Assembly (NCBI GenBank): GCA_007134115.1
Contig: SLLK01000270.1
Coordinates: forward strand, 1-6,960
Length of the DNA stretch: 6,960 nucleotides
Source of the DNA: Gammaproteobacteria bacterium
Lineage (GTDB): Bacteria; Pseudomonadota; Gammaproteobacteria; UBA5335; SLRW01
Reading direction: 5' to 3'
Notes under the pieces: model-generated
The model's database searches: none
Seen by the model: the letters and a program-made list of their open reading frames with translations, nothing else
Told to the model about the DNA's origin: nothing
Position numbers and translations under genes: made by a program
Part shown: positions 1-5,846 of the stretch, piece after piece
How positions within the stretch are numbered: position 1 is the first letter of the stretch
Layout of the letters: the number at the start of each line of letters is the position of its first letter

Positions 1-900
1 CAGTTCCACACCCGCCTGCTCAAACATACGCGCCAGGCGCGGCAACACCGCGGGCGCAATGGCCTCGGCCACCAGCAGAGTTTCACAGGTATTGCAGGTA
101 CCGTAACGTTGCGTCTTCGCATTCAGCGCCACCGCCACTGCCTGTTCTTCATCGGCAGCGTCGTCGATATACACATGGCACACGCCGTCCAGGTGCTTGA
201 TCACCGGCACGCTGGCCTCACGGCTGATACGTTCGATCAGGCTCTTGCCGCCGCGCGGCACCAGCACATCGACAAGGCCGGACATGGTTATCAGTTCACC
301 CACGGCGGCCCGGTCACTGGTCTGCACCACCTGCACGGCATCCTCGGGCAGCCCTGCGCGCGCCAGTCCCGCGGCAATACACGCGGCGATCGCCTGGTTG
401 GAGCGCAGCGCCTCGGAACCACCGCGCAGGATCACCGCGTTACCCGACTTCAGACACAGGCCGGCGGCATCCGCCGTCACGTTGGGACGCGATTCATAAA
501 TGATACCCACCACGCCCAGCGGCACGCGCATGCGGCCCACCTGAATACCCGAGGGCCGGTAAGCAAGATCGCTGATACCCCCCACCGGGTCGGGCAAGGC
601 CGCAATCTGGCGCAAGCCTTCCGCCATCCCTGCAATACGGGCCGGCGTCAGCTCCAGGCGGTCCAGCAAAGCGGCATCCAGACCCGCCTCGCGCGCCGCC
701 TGCATGTCCAGCGCGTTATGCGCCTGCAAATCGGCTGCGCCCTCATCAATCGCCGCAGCCATGGCTTCCAGGGCCCCGTTCTTGCGGCCGGTATCGGCAG
801 CAGCCAGCGTGCGCGCGGCCGCACGGGCGCGCTCACCCAGGGTGCGCATGTACTGCCGGACATCAGTGATATGTTCGTCGTGCCGGGGTCTTGCACTCAT
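1..900 (-). CDS. proA: Gamma-glutamyl phosphate reductase (glutamate-5-semialdehyde dehydrogenase), C-terminus cut by window edge
   Basis: ProA performs the NADPH-dependent reduction of gamma-glutamyl phosphate to glutamate-5-semialdehyde, the second step of proline synthesis, in the cytosol. My reading from the ATG at 900 gives 300 residues with no stop before the window edge. Full-length family members are about 415-420 residues, so roughly the last quarter is missing. Family signatures seen are YESRPNVT (135-142), KSGNAVILRGGSEA (151-164), VPRGGKSLI (214-222) and the active-site segment QRYGTCNTCETLLV (264-277), with the catalytic cysteine at 269. Residue 272 is also Cys, where I recall Met or another residue being usual. 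The start fits the expected N-terminal length and has a weak GAGA ribosome-binding element 8 nt upstream. The gene follows holA by 37 bp on the same strand and is probably cotranscribed with it. Identification is firm; completeness cannot be judged here. Confidence 0.96.
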   Translation of the reverse strand, partial: MSARPRHDEHITDVRQYMRTLGERARAAARTLAAADTGRKNGALEAMAAAIDEGAADLQAHNALDMQAAREAGLDAALLDRLELTPARIAGMAEGLRQIAALPDPVGGISDLAYRPSGIQVGRMRVPLGVVGIIYESRPNVTADAAGLCLKSGNAVILRGGSEALRSNQAIAACIAAGLARAGLPEDAVQVVQTSDRAAVGELITMSGLVDVLVPRGGKSLIERISREASVPVIKHLDGVCHVYIDDAADEEQAVAVALNAKTQRYGTCNTCETLLVAEAIAPAVLPRLARMFEQAGVEL

Positions 901-923
901 GATTACGGTCTCTGCTCCACACC

Positions 924-937
924 GCGCCGCGCGGCGC
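924..937 (-). repeat. Perfect 14-bp GC palindrome between holA and proA
   Basis: The sequence GCGCCGCGCGGCGC is its own reverse complement and starts at the base after the holA stop codon. In the minus-strand transcript it can fold as a 5-bp all-GC stem with a GCGC tetraloop. No run of U follows, so it does not look like an intrinsic terminator. It could modulate read-through or mRNA stability, or be a chance product of GC-rich DNA. Confidence 0.5.
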
Positions 938-1963
938 TCAGGCCGGCGTCCGTCGTGCCGGTGTCGCTGCTGCAAATGCGGTCAATTGTACCATCTCGTC
1001 CCACACACTGCCGCGCAACAGACCCTTGGTCACCAGGTCGCACCGCGCCGTACGCGCCAGGCAGGCATGCCAGCGCCGCGTCGAGGCCCGCCGTAACGCA
1101 CGCTCCATGAGCGGCCGGCGACGCTGCCAAACGCGCAGGCTCTCGAGCACCCCCCGCGCCGATTCACCGCGCGCCACCCGCAGCGAGGCGCTGCACACCG
1201 TACGCAGCTCGCGCGCCAGCGCCCACAGCAACAGCGGCGGCTCGGCACCCTCGGCGCGCAACCCCTGCAGGGCGCGCAGCGCGCGGCGACTGTCCCCGGC
1301 CAGCAATGCATCGACCCACAAAAAAGCATCAAAGCGGGCACTGTCGGCGACCACGGCGACCACATCATCGGCATGCACCCGCTCGCCGCCATGCAGCAGA
1401 GCAAGCCGGTCCAGCTCCTGGGCGGCCGCCAGCAGATTGCCCTCGGTACGTTGCGCAAGGGCGTCGATGGCCTCCGGCGACATGTCCAGGCTGCGCTGGC
1501 GGGCGCGCTTCTGCAGCCAGCCGGGCAATTCGTTCGCCGTCACCGGCCACACCTGCACAGCCACCCCCGCACGCTCCAGCGCCTTGTACCAGGCGCTGTT
1601 GCGGGCCGCCGCTTCCAGCCGGCCACAGATCAGCAGCAACACCGTATCCGGCGCCGGCTCGGCAGCATAGGCCTTGAGTACCCGCGCGCCCTCGTCACCC
1701 GGCCGTCCGCCCGGCAAGCGCAGCTCCAGCAGGCGTCGCTGCGAGAACAGGGACATGTTGCGGCTCTGCGCGGCCAGCTCCCGCCAGTCAAAGCCGCCGT
1801 CCACGAAAAAGGTCTCGCGCTCGTCGTAACCCTGGCGCCGCACCGCGGCACGCACGCTATCTGCCGCCTCCTCCACCGTCAGCGGCTCGTCGCCGCCGAT
1901 GATATACAGGGGCGCCAGCGAATCGCGTAAATGCGCTTCAAGCTTGTCGGGGGCCAGCTTCAT
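938..1963 (-). CDS. holA: DNA polymerase III subunit delta (clamp loader)
   Basis: This 341-residue protein is the delta subunit of the clamp-loader complex, the wrench that opens the beta sliding clamp during replication. Its length is close to that of E. coli delta (343). Recognisable segments are YIIGGDEPLTVEEA (20-33), matching the degenerate nucleotide-binding start of the delta AAA+ fold without a Walker A motif; SLFSQRRLLELRLP (about 71-84), the clamp-interaction region; EGNLLAAAQELDRL (about 174-187) in the second domain; and the C-terminal collar ending near KGLLRGSVWDEMVQL. The ATG at 1963 overlaps the lptE stop in an ATGA arrangement, and a GGTGAT element lies about 9 nt upstream. 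The tail after residue ~325 is alanine- and proline-rich and poorly conserved in general. Family assignment is confident from motifs, length and position after lptE. Confidence 0.95.
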   Translation of the reverse strand: MKLAPDKLEAHLRDSLAPLYIIGGDEPLTVEEAADSVRAAVRRQGYDERETFFVDGGFDWRELAAQSRNMSLFSQRRLLELRLPGGRPGDEGARVLKAYAAEPAPDTVLLLICGRLEAAARNSAWYKALERAGVAVQVWPVTANELPGWLQKRARQRSLDMSPEAIDALAQRTEGNLLAAAQELDRLALLHGGERVHADDVVAVVADSARFDAFLWVDALLAGDSRRALRALQGLRAEGAEPPLLLWALARELRTVCSASLRVARGESARGVLESLRVWQRRRPLMERALRRASTRRWHACLARTARCDLVTKGLLRGSVWDEMVQLTAFAAATPARRTPA

Positions 1964-2505
1964 TGCAGTTCATCACCCGCCGGTTCATCCCGGGCTCCGG
2001 TGACGGTCTGCAGCCGCCGCATGATCTGGCGCACAGCGTCATCACGCATATCATCGACCAGCCGCTCGCCCTCGTCTTCACTGCCCAGCACCCGCTGATC
2101 AAAGGCGAACTCGCGGTTGAGCATCAGCGTCTGGCGCGACAGCAAATCCTCGTCGCCCCGACGCACCCTGAACGCGATATCCATGCGCAACTCGAATTCC
2201 AGGGCACGGCCGTCACTGTCCACCGAGACCACCCTTCGCGAAACACGGTCACGCAGAATCTCCAGCACTGCGACATCGTCATCCGGTTGATCCAGCACGG
2301 TGACACCTGACTGGCGCAGCGCATGGGACAGATCCAGTACCAGGTCGCTGGCCACGCTGCCCGACGCGTCGATGTGCATGTATTGCAGGGCCGGCGACAA
2401 TTCCGGCGCGCTGCGCAGGGTGAAGCCACAGCCGGCAAGCGACACAGCCAGCAACGCCACCAGCAGCGAGCGCATCATGCACAGCCGACCGCGCGAGGTC
2501 GTCAT
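1960..2505 (-). CDS. lptE: LPS-assembly lipoprotein LptE (RlpB)
   Basis: LptE is the outer-membrane lipoprotein that plugs the LptD beta-barrel and helps deliver lipopolysaccharide to the cell surface. From the ATG at 2505 the product is 181 residues. A hydrophobic signal segment (about MRSLLVALLAVSLAGC) ends in a type II lipobox, LAGC, with the lipidated Cys at residue 26. The mature protein starts CGFTLRS, resembling the CGFxLRG start common in LptE. The rest is a compact alpha/beta domain with the MxRxFxFDQ-like stretch NREFAFDQRVLG and a charged tail. The ATG forms a TGATG overlap with the leuS stop. A GTG one codon upstream (2508) is also possible, as are ATGs at 2478 and 2475, which would leave a shorter n-region. 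LptE sequences diverge strongly, so the call rests on the lipobox, size and the leuS-holA position. Confidence 0.93.
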   Translation of the reverse strand: MTTSRGRLCMMRSLLVALLAVSLAGCGFTLRSAPELSPALQYMHIDASGSVASDLVLDLSHALRQSGVTVLDQPDDDVAVLEILRDRVSRRVVSVDSDGRALEFELRMDIAFRVRRGDEDLLSRQTLMLNREFAFDQRVLGSEDEGERLVDDMRDDAVRQIMRRLQTVTGARDEPAGDELQ

Positions 2506-4958
2506 CACAACACCACGTTGACGAGTTTGCCCGGCACCACGATCACCTTGCGCACATCCTGGCCGTCCACGAAACGGCTCACATTGGGCTCGGCCAGCGC
2601 CGCCTGCTCGATCTGTTCGCGGGCGGCATCGGCCGGCACCGCCACGCGACCACGCAGCTTGCCATTCACCTGCACGACCAGTTCCACCACATCACGCGCC
2701 AGCGCCTCCCGGTCCACCTGCGGCCAGGGCACATCGGCCACCGTGCCGGTACCGCCAAGCTTCTGCCACAGAACGTGCGTCACGTGCGGCACGATGGGCG
2801 CCAGCATGCACACCACCAGCGTCAGCGCCTCGTGACGCACCGCGCGCGCCGCCGCTGAATCATCCTCAAAGCGGCCCACAGCGTTGATCAGCTCCATCAC
2901 TGCGGCAATGGCCGTATTGAACGTGTGACGACGACCCATGTCGTCCTCAACCTTGACCAGCGTTTCATACACCAGGCGGCGCAATGCCCGCTGTTCATCA
3001 TTGAGCCCAGCCGGGTCCGGCGCGGCGGGCAGCGCACCGGCCGCCACATGGTCTGCCACCAGACGCCACACCCGGCGCAGGAAGCGGTAGGCGCCTTCCA
3101 CCGCCGAGTCTGACCATTCCAGGCTTTGCTCCGGCGGCGCGGCGAACATCACGAACAGGCGCACGGTGTCGGCACCATAACGCTCTATAAGCGCCTGCGG
3201 ATCCACCGTATTGCCCTTCGACTTGGACATCTTGGCGCCGTCCTTGAGCACCATGCCCTGCGTCAGAAGATGGGTAAACGGCTCATCCACACTGCTCAGG
3301 CCGGCATCGCGCATCAGTTTCTGGAAGAAGCGCGCATACAGCAGATGCAGGATGGCGTGCTCAATGCCGCCGATGTACTGGTCTACCGGCAACCAGTAAT
3401 CGGCGCGCTGGTCGAGCATGGCCTGATCACTGTCGGCGCAGGCAAAACGGGCAAAATACCAGGACGATTCCATGAAAGTATCGAACGTATCGGTTTCGCG
3501 CTCGGCATCTGCGCCGCAGCGGGGACACTTGCAGCGGGAGTACTCGGGCATGCGCTTGAGCGGCGAGCCGCCATCGTCCAGCGCCACTTCCTCGGGCAGG
3601 ACCACAGGCAGGTCAGTGTCGGGCACCGGCACCGCGCCGCACGAGGGACAATTGATCACCGGAATAGGCGCACCCCAGTAGCGCTGCCGCGAAATACCCC
3701 AGTCCCGAAGCCGATAGTTGGTCCGTCGCCGGCCCCGACCCAGCTCACCCAGCCGGTCCGCCACCGCCTCGAAGGCCTGCGCCGAGTCCAGGCCATCCAG
3801 TTCGCGGGAGTTCACCAGCACGCCCTTGTCGATGAAGGCGCCTGCGTCCAGGTCGACGTCGCCGCCATCCGCAGGCGCAATCACCTGGCGCGCCGGCAAT
3901 CCGTACTCGCGGGCAAACTCCCAGTCACGTTGATCATGTGCCGGCACCGCCATCACCGCCCCTGCCCCGTACCCCATGAGCACGAAGTTGGCCACCCACA
4001 CCGGGATCTGTTCGCCGGTCAACGGATGCACGGCCTCAATACCCAGCGGCCGGCCCTGCTTCTCCATGGTCTCCATGGCCGCCTCGGATACTTGCATACG
4101 TCTGCAGCGAACCAGAAAATCAGCCAGTTCCGGGTCCTTCACCGCTGCCGCCTCGGCCAGCGGATGCTCCGGGGCCACCGCCATGTAAGACACACCCATC
4201 ACCGTGTCGGGCCGAGTGGTGTAGACCACCAGCGGTTCATCATGCCCGTCCACGCTGAATTCGATCTCCACACCCTGCGAGCGACCAATCCAGTTGCGCT
4301 GCATGGTGCGCACCGCGTCCGGCCAGCCGTCGAGCCCATCCAGCTCGTCCAGCAACTCGTCCGCGTACTGCGTAATGCGCATGAACCACTGCGGAATCTC
4401 GCGCCGTTCCACCAGCGCACCGGAACGCCAGCCGCGGCCCTCAATGACCTGCTCGTTGGCCAGCACCGTCTGGTCCACCGGATCCCAGTTGACCACCGCG
4501 TTCTTTTTGTAGACCAGCCCCTTCTCGAACAACCGGGTGAACAGCCACTGTTCCCAGCGGTAATAGTCCGGGTTACAGGTAGCCAGCTCGCGCTCCCAGG
4601 CGTAGCCAAAGCCCAGTCGGCGCAGCTGTTCACGCATGTAGGCAATATTCTCGCGGGTCCACTGTGCCGGGGGCACACCGTGCTTGGCGGCCGCATTCTC
4701 GGCGGGCAAGCCGAAGGCATCCCAACCCATCGGCTGCAGCACGTTACGCCCGCGCATGCGCTGATAGCGGGCGATCACATCGCCAATGGTGTAATTGCGC
4801 ACATGGCCCATGTGCAGCCGTCCGCTGGGATAGGGGAACATCGACAGGCAGTAGAATTTTTCGCGCGCCGGATCCTCACTGACTTCAAAGGTGCGGTTTT
4901 GCTGCCAGTACTGCTGGGCGTCACTTTCAATCTGATGCGGTTCGTACTGCTCTTGCAT
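2505..4958 (-). CDS. leuS: Leucyl-tRNA synthetase
   Basis: This class Ia aminoacyl-tRNA synthetase charges tRNA-Leu with leucine and hydrolyses mischarged products. From the ATG at 4958 the protein has 817 residues, somewhat shorter than E. coli LeuS (860). The HIGH motif is HMGH (49-52) within FPYPSGRLHMGHVRNY. The CP1 editing domain carries the threonine-rich segment VYTTRPDTVMG (245-255) and GYGAGAVMAVPAHDQRD (329-345). Five cysteines (437, 440, 476, 478, 481) form a probable zinc knuckle, then TDTFDTFMESSWY (489-501) and KMSKSKGNTVDP (576-587). The anticodon-binding helices and a small C-terminal domain follow, ending VNGKLRGRVAVP and KVIVVPGKLVNVVL. A TTG 13 codons upstream would extend the frame, but the ATG gives the normal family N-terminus. 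The ribosome-binding site is weak (AAGG only 3 nt away). It is the first gene of the minus-strand operon. Confidence 0.99.
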   Translation of the reverse strand: MQEQYEPHQIESDAQQYWQQNRTFEVSEDPAREKFYCLSMFPYPSGRLHMGHVRNYTIGDVIARYQRMRGRNVLQPMGWDAFGLPAENAAAKHGVPPAQWTRENIAYMREQLRRLGFGYAWERELATCNPDYYRWEQWLFTRLFEKGLVYKKNAVVNWDPVDQTVLANEQVIEGRGWRSGALVERREIPQWFMRITQYADELLDELDGLDGWPDAVRTMQRNWIGRSQGVEIEFSVDGHDEPLVVYTTRPDTVMGVSYMAVAPEHPLAEAAAVKDPELADFLVRCRRMQVSEAAMETMEKQGRPLGIEAVHPLTGEQIPVWVANFVLMGYGAGAVMAVPAHDQRDWEFAREYGLPARQVIAPADGGDVDLDAGAFIDKGVLVNSRELDGLDSAQAFEAVADRLGELGRGRRRTNYRLRDWGISRQRYWGAPIPVINCPSCGAVPVPDTDLPVVLPEEVALDDGGSPLKRMPEYSRCKCPRCGADAERETDTFDTFMESSWYFARFACADSDQAMLDQRADYWLPVDQYIGGIEHAILHLLYARFFQKLMRDAGLSSVDEPFTHLLTQGMVLKDGAKMSKSKGNTVDPQALIERYGADTVRLFVMFAAPPEQSLEWSDSAVEGAYRFLRRVWRLVADHVAAGALPAAPDPAGLNDEQRALRRLVYETLVKVEDDMGRRHTFNTAIAAVMELINAVGRFEDDSAAARAVRHEALTLVVCMLAPIVPHVTHVLWQKLGGTGTVADVPWPQVDREALARDVVELVVQVNGKLRGRVAVPADAAREQIEQAALAEPNVSRFVDGQDVRKVIVVPGKLVNVVL

Positions 4959-4997
4959 GGGCCTTGGCTGCACTCGTGACTGCGGGAAAAGAGGCAA

Positions 4998-5027
4998 AGC
5001 TTACCCCAGCGCGGGGAACCGGCTCAA
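4998..5027 (-). promoter_or_regulatory. Candidate sigma70-type promoter of the leuS operon
   Basis: Reading the minus strand, a TTGAGC hexamer (5027-5022) is separated by 18 bases from TAAGCT (5003-4998). They match the -35 consensus at 4 of 6 positions and the -10 consensus at 3 of 6. Transcription would start near 4990, giving a leader of about 30 nt before the leuS ATG. The spacer contains the inverted repeat CCCC-GCGCT-GGGG. This is the best-placed candidate in the divergent region, but the -10 match is modest and was judged by eye. Confidence 0.4.
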
Positions 5028-5200
5028 CGCGGCCGGACATGATGCCGCACCGCCATCAGTGCCCGGCGCGAGAATTTGTACGCGGTCCGGGCCGGCAGCG
5101 CCCACTGTACCGGCCGCCACCACTGGACTGGAACCCACTCAGGGGGCATTGTGTCCAGGAGACTGGCGGCACGCCGCACGCGCCGGAAACGCATCACGCT

Positions 5201-5206
5201 GGAGGT
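5201..5206 (+). promoter_or_regulatory. Strong Shine-Dalgarno deciding the ybeL start
   Basis: GGAGGT lies 7 nt upstream of the ATG at 5214, an almost ideal ribosome-binding site. The open frame continues upstream to 5076. The position of this element, and the lack of family-like sequence before it, favour 5214 as the true start. Confidence 0.8.
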
Positions 5207-5213
5207 ACAGGCA

Positions 5214-5768
5214 ATGACAGACAAGAAACAATCGCGCAGTAATGAACCGTCCTCCGTCGCTCACCGGCTTGAGCAGGCCTACAACACCATGCTGGAACGG
5301 GTCCGCCATGCCCTGGACGAATTCGGCGAGGAAACCGGCCCGCGTCTGCGCCTGGCGCTGGAGCGCGCGCGCGAACGTGCCGTAGAGATGGGCGAACTGA
5401 CACGCGAGGAAGCCGATCGCATCGGCGAGTACCTGCGCCGCGATCTCAACGAAGCGGGCGACTATCTGGCACGCACCGGACATGAACTGCGTGACTGGTT
5501 GCGCTTTGACCTGCAACTGCTGGAAGCGCGTTTTCTCGACATGCTGCTGTCCGCCGCCGATCGCACGCGCTCGGAGATCGCCGCCATGCGCGAGGCGGGA
5601 ACCATCGATCACACCTACCACACGGGCGAAATCACCGCGCCGGGCACGCTGTACTGCCGGGCCTGCGATCACGCACTGGAACTGCGGCGCACGGGTCACA
5701 TCCCGCCGTGCCCGTCGTGTCAGGCCACCGAGTTCCGCCGGCCGGCCAAAACACCGGGTAAAGGCTGA
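5214..5768 (+). CDS. ybeL: DUF1451 zinc-ribbon protein, YbeL-like, function unknown
   Basis: The 184-residue product belongs, as I read it, to the YbeL / DUF1451 zinc-ribbon family, whose biochemical role is not established. Residues 1-12 are polar and probably disordered. Residues about 13-130 are strongly helical and highly charged, with heptad-like spacing in LEQAYNTMLERVRHALDEF and later helices, suggesting a helical bundle or coiled coil. The C-terminal part has GEITAPGTLYCRAC (138-151), and the four cysteines 148, 151, 166 and 169 form a CxxC-x14-CxxC zinc ribbon ending TEFRRP. There is no signal peptide or membrane segment, so it is expected in the cytosol. E. coli ybeL is also divergently transcribed from leuS, which supports the call. 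No enzyme motif is visible; the ribbon could bind nucleic acid or protein. rnd lies 78 bp downstream with no intervening terminator, so the two may be cotranscribed. Confidence 0.9.
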   Translation: MTDKKQSRSNEPSSVAHRLEQAYNTMLERVRHALDEFGEETGPRLRLALERARERAVEMGELTREEADRIGEYLRRDLNEAGDYLARTGHELRDWLRFDLQLLEARFLDMLLSAADRTRSEIAAMREAGTIDHTYHTGEITAPGTLYCRACDHALELRRTGHIPPCPSCQATEFRRPAKTPGKG

Positions 5769-5846
5769 ATCAACCGCCCGTAGCGACGTTCACACCGGCC
5801 ACGACTTCAGCCACAGCTGACCACCGTCAACCTCAGCAGATCACAC
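5769..5846 (+). other. ybeL-rnd intergenic gap
   Basis: These 78 bases show no hairpin followed by a T-run and no convincing promoter hexamers. The absence of a terminator is the main reason to suspect a ybeL-rnd transcript. The lack of a clear ribosome-binding site before rnd suggests weak translation initiation or a leader that needs experimental mapping. Confidence 0.5.

Larger units (their letters stand above)
4959..5213. other. Divergent intergenic region between leuS and ybeL
   Basis: This 255-bp stretch separates the outward-facing leuS and ybeL start codons and must hold regulatory signals for both. I see the leuS promoter candidate on its left side and the ybeL ribosome-binding site at its right end. 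A short dyad GCGGC-AC-GCCGC lies at 5166-5177, and a CTGGAC/GTCCAG inverted pair lies at 5123-5128 and 5153-5158. I could not find a convincing -35/-10 pair for ybeL. No tRNA, known riboswitch or repeat array is visible, and the open frames crossing it look like noise. Confidence 0.7.

Noticed and set aside
109..1110. A 333-codon plus-strand open frame across proA and the end of holA
   Set aside because: It is antisense to two confidently identified genes, crosses their boundary, and has a low-complexity His/Arg-rich composition typical of a shadow frame.
3126..4979. A 617-codon plus-strand open frame antisense to leuS
   Set aside because: It lies opposite a clear leuS with all catalytic motifs. 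Its translation is rich in His, Arg and Gln with no recognisable domain. Long antisense frames are expected opposite GC-rich codon usage.
5076..5111. Possible ybeL promoter from TTGTAC and TGTACC
   Set aside because: The spacing between the hexamers is 24 bases, too long for a sigma70 promoter, and the -10 match is poor.
5076..5213. N-terminal extension of the ybeL frame by 46 codons
   Set aside because: The extension is Arg/His/Gly-rich without family resemblance, and an ideal Shine-Dalgarno sits directly before the ATG at 5214.
5139..5699. A 186-codon minus-strand open frame opposite ybeL
   Set aside because: The plus-strand frame has a strong ribosome-binding site and a four-cysteine zinc ribbon. 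The opposite frame has no motif and starts inside ybeL.
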